Part shown: positions 1 to 8,000 of the stretch, one piece after another
How positions within the stretch are numbered: position 1 is the first letter of the stretch
Layout of the letters: each line of letters starts with the position of its first letter
Assembly: GCA_027577415.1 (NCBI GenBank)
Contig: JANBQS010000488.1
Coordinates: forward strand, 1-16,913
Length of the DNA: 16,913 nucleotides
Origin: Coemansia sp. RSA 922
Taxonomy: Eukaryota > Kickxellomycota > Kickxellomycetes > Kickxellales > Kickxellaceae
Direction: 5' to 3'
Notes under the pieces: model-generated
Database searches by the model: none
Told to the model about the DNA's origin: nothing
Seen by the model: only the letters and a program-made list of their open reading frames with translations
Position numbers and translations under genes: made by a program

Positions 1-819
1 TACCAAGTAGGATCCAAACATGAAAAAGTCTGAGAGTTAGCTCAAAAAACAGCTTGGATGGCCGAGTGGTCTAAGGCTCCCGACTGGAGGAAAGAGCTTT
101 CGGGTCTCGTGAGCGGCATGGGCTGAGTATTCCAGATAAAATCAAGTTTCTCTATATAGTCCTTGAGCTAGGAGAAGCGTCACTCAAAGCCAGATGTTGA
201 GGGGGCACTGATTCTAAGCAGGCGCAATATTATCACAAGTAATATTGGCTTTCACTTACATAAGCGCCAAGTTAAAGAAAAACTTCTTAAAACTGCTTCA
301 GATGCTTTATCTCCGTAAAAGAGCGACCACGATGAGGGCTTTTTTGGCTGTGGGAAGGGAGCTTAGATTGAGTATACAATCTGATTAGAAAAGAAGGGAG
401 CCGCCTCCATCGCTAGCACTATTAACTTCCTACAGAAGAAAAACAAAGTCTCGTTTTAGCCCCTGATGTTTGCGCTTCTGCTTGACAAATATGCTTTCAT
501 TAAATGTATTTCCCGCTGCTTTGTATTTTAATAGTTGAGTGACCAAAGCAAACATAGCGATGCAAGATCAAAACAATGTTCAAGGGAATATCAGTAGCAC
601 TATTATATTCTGGTGTCAAGATAATTTCTAGGGACAGAGAAAAGTTCTGTTTACATTCTTGACATTCCCCCCTGATTTTAGTATAGAATGATTTCTGTTG
701 ACACTTTAGTCTTGACAACAATAGCCAGTACCTTCCACTAGTACCCAGAATAGGCTCACATCCCTTGCGTTTTTTTCTCGCTCAATACTATTCATATACT
801 AATACTCTATAACAATATC
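1..819. other. Gene-poor AT-rich left flank
   Basis: Apart from the tRNA-like sequence at 52-147, I see no supported gene here. An 8-bp perfect inverted repeat (CAATATTA 225-232, TAATATTG 240-247) with a 7-nt spacer lies 80 bp beyond the tRNA-like element. The minus-strand open frame around 500-721 has no ATG near its beginning and no recognisable domain. The last 60 bases before 820 are AT-rich and probably hold the leader of the next gene. Confidence 0.5.
52..147 (+). pseudogene. tRNA-like sequence, probable degenerate tRNA-Ser or tRNA-Leu
   Basis: An almost perfect eukaryotic D arm/A box (GGCCGAGTGGTCTAAGGC, 60-77) is followed by a 5-bp anticodon stem (CCCGA 79-83 with TCGGG 100-104). The enclosed loop is longer than 7 nt, so it could hold a 9-nt intron after CTGGAG, which would give anticodon GGA (Ser). 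A short variable-arm hairpin (CTC/GAG near 106-113) fits a class II tRNA. Bases 52-57 can pair with 142-147, using G-U pairs. However, no proper T arm or B box (GGTTCGANTCC) is present, and the stretch before the acceptor strand does not fold as a T stem. I read it as a decayed tRNA gene or a Pol III-type fragment; a SINE head is an alternative. Confidence 0.45.
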
Positions 820-1737
820 ATGTTCTGTTACAACGCAGTAGACCTTGATAGGTACCGTCCCAGCGCCCTTATCCGCCATCTTGTTAGCTGGTATCAGACT
901 GAGCACCTTCAGCGCTATATCTCGCCCGCTGCCCTAAATAAAGTAGCGCAAGACTACGGGGATTCAATACACGGTCTCGCTACAGTCAAACTATCGTCAA
1001 CTTGGTGTAAGACAGTTTTGGCAGAGCATGGCATAGTTTTCGACTCTTGGGGCTTTAGACCGGCGGCTTGGTTAGAGCTCGGTACACAGATAGATGAAGT
1101 TTGTCGCAAGGGCCAGGTCACAACGTGGATTGACCATATCCAACAGCTTAAACGCGTGTACATTGGTCGTAGGTGTCCTGGGTCTTACTCTTGGAGTTTT
1201 TGGTATTTGGAGCTATGCGCTTTTTACAATATGTACAGCGAGTATATGCCAAAAGGATTCGATTGCGGGGTTCGAGTTGCTGCGGATATAAGTGCCGATC
1301 TTCAAGCCTATGCTACTCGCAAGCGAAAGGTAGCTGCTAACCTTAAACAACAACGCTACCGAGCTGCCAAGGCCGATATGAAGAAAGAAAAGGTCGATGC
1401 GTTCAAACGAAGGTATAGATGCGAGCAGGGTCGGATTATTACGCCTAAACATGTCGAGCAGAATACCACGCGGCTACCTCGGCTAGCCTCTCTCCACCTT
1501 CAGTGTTCTGCTGTTTGTAGTAACCCATGTCCGCACAAAGACCACGGGTATTTCCCACCAGCCGAGGCACCCTTGGTATCAGCGGTCGCTTTGAGTATTA
1601 AGCGTAAGCGGGAGGATAGAGAGGAATCCAAGCAGATAGTGGGCAAGCGCGAGAGCAAGCGGATTGCTGCGCTCAAGCGCCATAGGAAACCTATTGACGA
1701 GATCAAACGCGGTAACGAGCGGGTTGCTACACATTAG
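820..1737 (+). CDS. Orphan basic protein with Cys/His cluster (305 aa)
   Basis: I do not recognise this protein. The start is the ATG at 820, after an AT-rich leader, and the frame stays open for 305 codons. Residues 1-150 look like a folded domain rich in Trp, Tyr and Cys. A stretch near residues 58-78 (LSSTWCKTVLAEHG) faintly resembles the helix-turn-helix pattern of CENP-B/transposase DNA-binding domains, but too weakly to assign. Residues 166-200 are strongly basic and probably helical. A Cys/His cluster follows (C229, C233, C237, H239, H242) and could bind a metal. The tail (260-300) is again Lys/Arg-rich with KRKRE-like nuclear localisation signals. A nuclear nucleic-acid-binding protein is my inference. 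I checked for terminal repeats typical of a transposon and saw none. The gene lies 215 bp upstream of the proteasome gene on the same strand. Confidence 0.6.
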   Translation: MFCYNAVDLDRYRPSALIRHLVSWYQTEHLQRYISPAALNKVAQDYGDSIHGLATVKLSSTWCKTVLAEHGIVFDSWGFRPAAWLELGTQIDEVCRKGQVTTWIDHIQQLKRVYIGRRCPGSYSWSFWYLELCAFYNMYSEYMPKGFDCGVRVAADISADLQAYATRKRKVAANLKQQRYRAAKADMKKEKVDAFKRRYRCEQGRIITPKHVEQNTTRLPRLASLHLQCSAVCSNPCPHKDHGYFPPAEAPLVSAVALSIKRKREDREESKQIVGKRESKRIAALKRHRKPIDEIKRGNERVATH

Positions 1738-1811
1738 CTTGAGCGACTTTGCCTTATAGTCATATAGCTGATCACAATCTACGCATCAGATCACTGCTTT
1801 GGACTGAGTAG

Positions 1812-1826
1812 GGTGACGCGTTCACC
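1812..1826. promoter_or_regulatory. Near-palindromic GGTGA-CGCGT-TCACC element
   Basis: Perfect 5-bp inverted arms (GGTGA and TCACC) flank a CGCGT centre that includes ACGCGT at 1816-1821, the consensus of the fungal MluI cell-cycle box. It sits about 130 bp upstream of the proteasome alpha-4 start codon. An inverted CCAAT box (ATTGG, 1847-1851) follows closely. The position and symmetry suggest a binding site for a dimeric factor; this is inference. Confidence 0.35.
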
Positions 1827-1952
1827 TGGGAAATGGGCCAGTACTAATTGGCAATCGGCAACTCTTTTTTACTTTCCATTCTTTTGTCTTTCTTCTTCAG
1901 TGTCCATCTACTTTTTGTTACCAAATTATTTTGTCATTTACAACAATCAAGC

Positions 1953-2835
1953 ATGGCTAGAAGATACGATTCGCGCACAACCATTTTCTCGCCCGAGGGT
2001 AAGCAATTCACCTTTAACCACAAGTATATTTTTTTTTGACAGTTATGTAGAATGCCACAAACTAATAACTATTTTGTCTTGACTATAATTAGGGCGTCTG
2101 TATCAGGTTGAGTATGCGATGGAGGCTATCTCACATGCTGGTACGGTTATTGGAGTTCTCAGCAAGGACGGTATTGTGCTAGCAGCCGAGCGCCAGGCGA
2201 CATCGAACCTTTTGGAGCAGAGCATCGACAACGAAAAGATATACGAGATGAACGACAACGTAGTTGCCGGAGTTGCTGGACATGCGGCCGATGCCAATAT
2301 CCTTATTAACCAGTCTCGGGCCATAGCGCAGCGTTACTTGCTGAAATACGATTCGCCTATGCCTGTTGAGCAGCTTGTGCGTAGACTGTGCGATATGAAG
2401 CAAGGGTATACGCAGTACGGTGGATTGCGTCCGTTTGGTGTGTCGTTTTTGTGTGCTGGTTGGGATAGCACGTTTGGATTCCAGCTTTATCAGTCTGATC
2501 CTGCTGGCAATTACTCTAGCTGGAAGGCGGCGTGTATTGGCGAAAACTATAGCAATGCGCAGAGTATCCTTAAGCAAGAGTATAAGGATGAAGAAAAGGA
2601 TGAACCTAGTTCCGGGACTGTGGGTGCGCAGATGACTATGGATGATGCTCTTAAGCTCACATGCCAGGTGCTCTCAAAGACTATCGATACGGCTAAACTA
2701 TCGAGCAAGAAGCTCGAGTTTGCGACGATTACGCTAAAGGCCTGTAAGCCGTTTATCCACGTGTACTCGTCTACGGAGATTGATGAGGTGCTAAAGAAGT
2801 ACGAGTCTGTCATCAAGCCAGCCGATAGCCAGTAA
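1953..2835 (+). CDS. PRE9: 20S proteasome subunit alpha type 4 (alpha3/Pre9), two exons
   Basis: Exon 1 is 1953-1998 and exon 2 is 2093-2835. The spliced product is 262 aa, against 261 in human PSMA4. The join restores the alpha-subunit signature: MARRYDSRTTIFSPEG encoded by exon 1 continues as RLYQVEYAMEAISHAGT in exon 2, the conserved N-terminal helix H0 region that gates the 20S core. The conserved GVLSKDGIVLAAER strand follows. The C-terminal region ends in a short charged tail. Alpha subunits are non-catalytic and form the outer heptameric rings that dock the 19S particle, in the nucleus and cytosol. In budding yeast alpha3 is the one dispensable alpha subunit. Starting at the internal ATG 2119 would lose the N-terminal gate, so the spliced model is strongly preferred. 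PAAF1/Rpn14, another proteasome-linked gene, lies 8 kb downstream. Confidence 0.96.
1999..2092 (+). other. Spliceosomal intron in the proteasome alpha-4 gene
   Basis: This 94-nt intron has donor GTAAGC and acceptor TTAG. A candidate branch-point region, ACTAATAAC, starts at 2061, about 25-30 nt before the acceptor. It interrupts a Gly codon after its first base, and removing it restores the highly conserved SPEGRLYQVEYA motif, so the boundaries are firm. Confidence 0.93.
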
Positions 2836-2973
2836 GAGTTGACTGCTCCCATATATCAGCACATTGAATGTGATGGTCGAGATCAACAGTTATTTGGGTG
2901 CCGAATTTTTTGCAACTCTTTACTTTATCCTATCAATTTTTTTACTATATAAAAAAAGAATATTTCTCTAGTC

Positions 2974-4452
2974 ATGAACAGCATTGCGGAGCAGCAGCGC
3001 CAGGCGTACGAGGACATTGAGCGTATCGAGGAAGCGATTGTGGATATGATGCTGCAAGATCTGACGAAGCACCGATATAAGCTGATACGCGAGCAAAAGA
3101 TTAGCACGTTGTTGGAGCAAATTCAAAGCCGTAGCAAGTTTCTACAAGAAATAGAGCAAGACGAATCCGGCCTGCGTCGAAAAGAATCAGCGGGTATGGC
3201 GGATAACAAATTCGACGAGTTTTACTCACGATTAGGCGATATCCGCAAATACCATCAACGCAACCCCGATATCCTTGTACACCCGCCTGAAGTCGAGTAC
3301 CTTAGGTACAAGAACAATCCCGAGGAGTCTGAAGAGCGAGAGCGAGTATTACTTGCCAAGGCCGAGGAAGAAGAGGATGTTCCTGAGATTCCCGATGTAC
3401 TGACGTTTATTGGTTCAGAGGACGAGCACCGGTTGGATACTATGTTTTCGGGAGAAGAGCGTCTTGGTCGTTATGTGGACTTGCACGAGCAGCATGAGCT
3501 TTACGTTAATCTCAAGGACTCTGGCCATCCAACGTACCTCGATTACTTGGCCGATTTACACCGAGTTGAGGAATATCCTAAGCGACACAAACTATTACCA
3601 GAGTATATGCGGTACTTGGATAATTTGCGGGAGTACTTTGACGGTTATTTTTCGCGCGCTATGCCGCTATTCGACCTACCTAAAGCCCGGGAAGAAGCTA
3701 TCGCCCAGTTTGAAACTGAGTGGAGTGAGCGGAAAGTTATTGGTTGGACTACAGATACTAATGCTTTGTATTGTGCGGCTTGTGATAAGCAGTTTGAGAA
3801 GAGTACTACGCTTACCGCACATCTGGGCAGCCGCAAGCATCAAAAAGTAGTGGCGCGAGATGACTCTTCCTCGAGCGATATGAAACGGAGCGATTCTGAG
3901 CGCGAAGTAGCCATGGCCGAATGCGTAATACGCTTGTATGTACAGATCCTAGGTACCAAGATCCGCGAAACGCGTGCTAACGTCCAGCGTCGACAGGCAT
4001 TGACGGAGGAGGAGCGTGACCAAGAAATCGACGACGAAGAAGTGGTGTTTGTCGAGGACAAAGATGACCAACAGATTTACAACCCGCTAAACTTGCCTTT
4101 GGGTTGGGACGGTAAACCTATTCCGTACTGGCTATATAAACTGCACGGGTTGGGAGTCAAATTTTCGTGCGAGATATGTGGAAACTCGGTGTATCGCGGG
4201 AGAAAAGCCTATGAAAAGCATTTTCAAGAGGCTAGGCATTCTACTAATATGCGGAGACTCGGAATACCCAATACTAGACAGTTTCATGGCGTGGCGACTA
4301 TTGACGAAGCTCAGGCACTGTGGGAGCGCGTACAGGTGGATAAAAAACGGGAAGTGACAAACGTCGATACCGTCGAGGAGTACGAAGACAGCGAGGGCAA
4401 TGTGTTTAACAAAAAGACCTACTTTGACCTAAAACGACAGGGTCTGATCTAG
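2974..4452 (+). CDS. SF3A3: Splicing factor 3a subunit 3 (SF3a60 / Prp9 / Sap61)
   Basis: The protein is 492 aa, close to human SF3A3 (501 aa), in a single exon. The N-terminal helical region (1-70) carries the conserved LLEQIQSRSKFLQEIE stretch. The family core FSGEERLGRYVDLHEQHELYVNLK lies at about 158-181 and YLDYL at 188-192. A matrin/U1-type C2H2 finger lies at 267-289 (C267, C270, H283, H289; CX2CX12HX5H). The C-terminal SF3a60 finger lies at 399-422 (C399, C402, H416, H422), followed by the invariant-looking MRRLGIPNT and the tail TYFDLKRQGLI. SF3a is part of the 17S U2 snRNP and helps recognise the branch site during prespliceosome assembly in the nucleus. The start at 2974 matches the usual family N-terminus (SIAEQQRQAYEDIERIEEA). 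The gene lies 138 bp after the proteasome gene. Confidence 0.96.
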   Translation: MNSIAEQQRQAYEDIERIEEAIVDMMLQDLTKHRYKLIREQKISTLLEQIQSRSKFLQEIEQDESGLRRKESAGMADNKFDEFYSRLGDIRKYHQRNPDILVHPPEVEYLRYKNNPEESEERERVLLAKAEEEEDVPEIPDVLTFIGSEDEHRLDTMFSGEERLGRYVDLHEQHELYVNLKDSGHPTYLDYLADLHRVEEYPKRHKLLPEYMRYLDNLREYFDGYFSRAMPLFDLPKAREEAIAQFETEWSERKVIGWTTDTNALYCAACDKQFEKSTTLTAHLGSRKHQKVVARDDSSSSDMKRSDSEREVAMAECVIRLYVQILGTKIRETRANVQRRQALTEEERDQEIDDEEVVFVEDKDDQQIYNPLNLPLGWDGKPIPYWLYKLHGLGVKFSCEICGNSVYRGRKAYEKHFQEARHSTNMRRLGIPNTRQFHGVATIDEAQALWERVQVDKKREVTNVDTVEEYEDSEGNVFNKKTYFDLKRQGLI

Positions 4453-4594
4453 ATTAATTTGATTTTTATTTTATTTTTTGCAAAAGCCCATATATACTTT
4501 ATATTTTTGTCAATGCTGGATCCGAGTTGAGTGGAGAAAGTGGGTTTAATCTATATCTCGCTCTTTTATTTTGTTGGGATTATTTTTATATACA

Positions 4595-4936
4595 ATGCGT
4601 GCTGAGCTATTACAAGACAATTTGGAGTTTACGGCAAAGTGCGAGGAAGCACTGACAGAGATCTTTGAGCGCTATGACCTAGACAAAGACGGAGCACTTA
4701 ACGACAAGGAGATCCAGGCGTTTGCAATGTTTACTAACGGCGCACCCTTTACGGAATCCGATCTCTCAGACATCCGCACCAATTTGGACTGCACCGAAGA
4801 CGGAGCACTCTTGAAAGGCGGATTTATACAACTGTACAGCTTACAAACTAACGCAGGAGACGAGGACGAGACGTGGGCAGATCTCAAGAAACACGGATAC
4901 AACTCTGATCTAGAACTTGTAAACAAAGCTACTTGA
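4595..4936 (+). CDS. Small EF-hand calcium-binding protein with Miro-like module (113 aa)
   Basis: The start is the ATG at 4595; upstream in-frame codons have no ATG. A canonical 12-residue EF-hand loop lies at residues 28-39 (DLDKDGALNDKE), with all Ca2+-coordinating positions filled. A second, degenerate loop at 65-76 (DCTEDGALLKGG) has Gly in place of the bidentate Glu at position 12. The C-terminal part, FIQLYSLQ..., E..ETW..LKKHGY...LEL (77-110), strongly resembles the stretch that follows each EF-hand in mitochondrial Rho GTPases (Miro/Gem1), where the pattern is TW..LR..GY. Here it stands alone, with no GTPase domain and no membrane anchor. It is probably a soluble Ca2+ sensor; the partner is unknown. 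The gene is tail-to-tail with the mitofusin gene, another mitochondrial-dynamics protein, which may be coincidence. Confidence 0.85.
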   Translation: MRAELLQDNLEFTAKCEEALTEIFERYDLDKDGALNDKEIQAFAMFTNGAPFTESDLSDIRTNLDCTEDGALLKGGFIQLYSLQTNAGDEDETWADLKKHGYNSDLELVNKAT

Positions 4937-5363
4937 AATATATTGAATATCTTTTTTTAGTTATGTGCAACGGGAGCGAAGGACACAAATTCATAAAGGA
5001 TCGAGTGTCTATTATGCCGTTGTCTGGGATTTTCTCTTTCTAAGCAAGCTACATTCCCAGGCTGATAACTACCCGAAAGCAATTATCAGCTTCCCAGGCA
5101 CAGAAGTGGCCTAGGTGGCGAGCAGCTACTCGACAATGACAAAAAAGCTTCTCTCCCTTGGCTAAGGGCTTACCCGAAAGCAAACCCAAAGCCAAAAAAG
5201 AAAAGTGACATTTTCGCCGTTGAGAAAATATCCCAGTAAATCCGGGGCGGGAGAGCTCTCGCGAACAGCCCCAGACTCGGCGCTCAATGTTTCTATGGGT
5301 TTATACTGGTAGGTAGATCCAAAATTAATAGAATACGAAAAAAAGGCTTACGAAATGTGATAA
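4937..5363. other. Convergent intergenic region with structured repeats
   Basis: No protein gene is seen. The stretch holds an 8-bp perfect hairpin (GCTGATAA 5061-5068 / TTATCAGC 5083-5090) flanked by copies of TTCCCAG (5054-5060, 5091-5097). The 13-mer TACCCGAAAGCAA occurs twice (5070-5082 in the hairpin loop, and 5171-5183). CCCTT-GGCT-AAGGG lies at 5155-5168, and a GC-rich hairpin GGGGC 5244-5248 / GCCCC 5268-5272 encloses the palindrome GAGAGCTCTC (5251-5260). It could hold a structured RNA gene or only the 3' UTRs of the two converging genes. Confidence 0.45.
5061..5090. repeat. Perfect 8-bp inverted repeat with repeated loop sequence
   Basis: GCTGATAA and TTATCAGC flank a 14-nt loop. 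The last 13 bases of the segment just inside the stem (TACCCGAAAGCAA, 5070-5082) recur at 5171-5183. Direct copies of TTCCCAG border the hairpin on both sides. Confidence 0.6.
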
Positions 5364-7721
5364 CTAGAAATGGCTGTTGACAGCATCGGCGTTTCCCACG
5401 GCACGCACTTGGTTGGCCAGAGCATGTGCCTTGATACGCAGCTCGTCAAAGTAGATCTGCGAGTCCTGGGCAACATGGCGGCGGCGCAGGTGGTCCGCGC
5501 GGCGATGCTCTTCAGCCTCGACCATGCGCTGGAAGGTGTGCTGCAAGTGCCACACAAAGGGGCGGATGGCGCGCGAGGCCTCGGTGGTGAGGCGCTCGGC
5601 GTGGTGCTGGACAAAGCCCTCGTCGTCAAGCATCAGCTCCAAGCGCGCAGACAGCTTGCGACGCACGGTGGCGTCCATATCAGACACCACGTAAAAGACA
5701 GAGCCCAGGCCAATGAGCGCAGCCGAGGCCACCATCAGGCGGCGCGCAGTCTGCGGGCCCATGGTCGACGACAGGCGCAGCAGCGTCAGCGCGTTGCTGG
5801 CCATGGACTTTGACGCCAGCAGGGTCAGCGCCGTCGACACTGACGTCAGCGCAGCCCAGTTGTGAGCAATGTCAAAGTCAACAAAGTCCGACAGCTCCAG
5901 CTGCACCGTGTCCAGCGCATTGGAGATGCTTCCGATGGGCGCCAGCTGGCTGGCCGTGAGGCTGCCGGAAGTGCTGCCATCGTCGTCGTTGTCATTCCAG
6001 GAGGAGGCATCCTTAGCCTCGCTGTCGTCCAGGGCGCGGCGGTGGTCTTCGAGGCGGGCCAGGTCGGCGCGGGCGTGCTGGATGGTGAAGCAGGCGAAGC
6101 GGTCGCACTCCGACACCTCGTGCTCCAGGTGGCGCACCATGGCCAGCAGCACAGACTCGGCGTAGTTCCACAGCGACAGCAGCCCCGGGTACGCCACCTT
6201 CTCGGCAACGTCCTGCAGATGCCGCGTAGTGTTGGTCAAGTGCGTGGACGTGTGGCGCCGCACCTCAGCGCACCCGTCGTCCAGCGCCGCCTCGGCCTGG
6301 CGCGACGTGTCTGTGCGCTCCTGCAGCAGCGTCTCGTAGCGCGGCATGCTCTCGCGCAGCAGCGCGTTTATCTCCTGAATACGCTTCGTAGCAGCCGCCA
6401 CATTCTCGGCCGCCAAGTACTGCACGTCGCCGAGCACGTTCATGGCGTAGCGCTGGGCTGGCGCCAGCTTGGACTTGAACCGCTGCTCCAGCGCAAAGGA
6501 CCGCAGGCTCTTCTCCATGCGAGAGAAGGAGTCAGCCCCCTGCGTGCCCGCGCGCTCGGCTGCCAGCTGCTCATGCGCGCTGACAAAGTGCACTAGGTCG
6601 CTGCGCTCGGCGTAAGTCAGGGGCGACAGGTCGCGGATCTGGTCAAGGATCATGCGCTCGCATCGGTCCTTGCGGCGGATAGCATCGAAGCGATTGACGA
6701 CAATAAAAATGTGCGCCTTTTCGTTGCCAGCGCTCACCAAAAAGTCCTGCCCCGACAAAGTAAAGTGGTTCTCGGCATTGACCACAAACACGACCACGTC
6801 GATTTCCTCCTGCCGCGCAAACAGCTGCGTGGTCTTGAGCGAGTCGCGGTTCAGTCCCGGTGAGTCGATCAGCGCCACGTCCACCGACCCGTTGTGCAGC
6901 AAGCTAGCACCGTCGCTGCGCACATCGCGCGTGTATATCTTGAGCTGCTGGAACTGCTCGCCGTTCTCCATGACAACGTCCTCGAGGTCTGGGAGCCCCA
7001 CCCTGGTGTAGGTCCTTGGGTCCTTCTGGCTGTAGGCGCTGATGTCGGGGACGCCGTGGATCTCCTCGACGTCAGCGTTGAGCGAGGCATCCACCACCTC
7101 GCAGAACAGCATCGTGCACGGCTGCTGGTCAAACGGCAGAATGTCCCTGCGCAACAGCGCGTTGACCAGTGTGCTCTTGCCTGCGTTCAAATCGCCAGTC
7201 ACAAGGATCTTGGACGACTTGTCAGTCACTCGCGCAATCAGCTTGTCGATATGCGCCTCACACTGCAATAGGCGCTCGTCGAATAGCCGCGCGATGCTTG
7301 ACTCTTCCAGCGACCCAATCACGTCAGAGTCACCGTGGTACGAAAGCCGCAAGTCGAGCTTGAGTACGCTGAGGTCGTTGACGTCAAGCAGCCGCTCGCT
7401 AGCCTCAGTGTCTGACGATGATGAAGATGGGACGTCTTCGGTTGTCATCGCACGCCGTATGGGCGCGGGTCCCAAGCCCTCCACCAGTGTCGACTCTGAA
7501 TTCAACAGCATAGAGTTGGAGCGACGCAGTCCATTACCAGCGTTAGTAGCTGCCGCCTGAGCTATCCGTGCAAGTGGGTAGTGCACCGGCCATTTGGAGC
7601 GGTTGTACTCGCCGATTTCCCGGAGTAAAGTTTTGGTGCCCACCAAGTGAGTGTGCAGCCGTTGGCATTTGTCTGCAAAAACCCGCTGCTGGATTTCTTG
7701 TTCCTGCCTAGTAGCGTTCAT
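5364..7721 (-). CDS. FZO1: Mitofusin, dynamin-like GTPase of the mitochondrial outer membrane (Fzo1)
   Basis: The start is the ATG at 7721 (MNATRQEQEIQQ), giving 785 aa, close to yeast Fzo1 (855 aa). The GTPase domain is intact: G1 GDLNAGKST (176-184), G2 T203 in QPCTMLF, G3 DSPG (286-289), G4 NRFD (343-346). A Ser-rich disordered stretch (about 95-105) precedes it. Helical bundles follow, with a second acidic/Ser linker at 567-590. Hydrophobic segments at about 622-650 and 662-681 form the paired membrane anchor, and an amphipathic/heptad C-terminal region (690-770) corresponds to HR2. Mitofusins tether and fuse outer mitochondrial membranes. The gene is divergent from the PARN-like gene and convergent with the EF-hand gene. 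It is clearly more GC-rich, with G/C-ending codons, than the genes around it. Long frames on the opposite strand are by-products of this bias. Confidence 0.95.
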   Translation of the reverse strand: MNATRQEQEIQQRVFADKCQRLHTHLVGTKTLLREIGEYNRSKWPVHYPLARIAQAAATNAGNGLRRSNSMLLNSESTLVEGLGPAPIRRAMTTEDVPSSSSSDTEASERLLDVNDLSVLKLDLRLSYHGDSDVIGSLEESSIARLFDERLLQCEAHIDKLIARVTDKSSKILVTGDLNAGKSTLVNALLRRDILPFDQQPCTMLFCEVVDASLNADVEEIHGVPDISAYSQKDPRTYTRVGLPDLEDVVMENGEQFQQLKIYTRDVRSDGASLLHNGSVDVALIDSPGLNRDSLKTTQLFARQEEIDVVVFVVNAENHFTLSGQDFLVSAGNEKAHIFIVVNRFDAIRRKDRCERMILDQIRDLSPLTYAERSDLVHFVSAHEQLAAERAGTQGADSFSRMEKSLRSFALEQRFKSKLAPAQRYAMNVLGDVQYLAAENVAAATKRIQEINALLRESMPRYETLLQERTDTSRQAEAALDDGCAEVRRHTSTHLTNTTRHLQDVAEKVAYPGLLSLWNYAESVLLAMVRHLEHEVSECDRFACFTIQHARADLARLEDHRRALDDSEAKDASSWNDNDDDGSTSGSLTASQLAPIGSISNALDTVQLELSDFVDFDIAHNWAALTSVSTALTLLASKSMASNALTLLRLSSTMGPQTARRLMVASAALIGLGSVFYVVSDMDATVRRKLSARLELMLDDEGFVQHHAERLTTEASRAIRPFVWHLQHTFQRMVEAEEHRRADHLRRRHVAQDSQIYFDELRIKAHALANQVRAVGNADAVNSHF

Positions 7722-8000
7722 TTTCAATAAATAAAAAATATATATAGAAGGTAAAGTTTTCAAAGTAGAGAAAAAAGAGGTGAAAAAGGAAAGCGGAAAA
7801 TCGGATGTTTTGTGATAAGATTTGTGCTTACCCCCAAAAGCCACAAGCCACAACGATTGGCCGCTGGAAAAAATGCACTTTTATGTATGCACAATACGAA
7901 GTTGGCCTGTTCTTTCTCAAATTCCTAGTCCACATTTCTTCTCTCTCTCTCTATTATTTTTGGTATCTCTGTGGCTTGACTTTTTATTTCTTTCGGAAGG
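7722..8000. promoter_or_regulatory. Divergent promoter between mitofusin and PARN-like genes
   Basis: These 279 bp separate two head-to-head genes. The mitofusin side has an AT-rich leader with a TATATATA-like tract (about 7737-7744). The PARN side has a pyrimidine tract (TTCTTCTCTCTCTCTCT, 7937-7953). An inverted CCAAT box (ATTGG) lies near 7856-7860, close to the middle. Confidence 0.5.

Noticed and set aside
500..721. Minus-strand frame of 73 codons in the left flank
   Set aside because: There is no ATG at its beginning, no domain, and no recognisable promoter or splice context. It is short enough to arise by chance in AT-rich DNA.
5140..5185. Similarity to the 5' end of U2 snRNA (GCTTCTC...CTTGGCTAAG)
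   Set aside because: The branch-site-pairing segment GTAGTA and the following conserved U2 sequence are absent, so the match is probably chance.
5862..6596. Long open frame on the plus strand (244 aa) opposite the mitofusin gene
   Set aside because: It lies entirely antisense to a well-supported GTPase gene with strong G/C third-position bias, has no recognisable domain and is explained as a by-product of codon bias.
7721..7853. N-terminal extension of the mitofusin by 44 residues
   Set aside because: The extension has no ATG (its first codon is TTG) and runs through AT-rich promoter sequence. The ATG at 7721 is the natural start.
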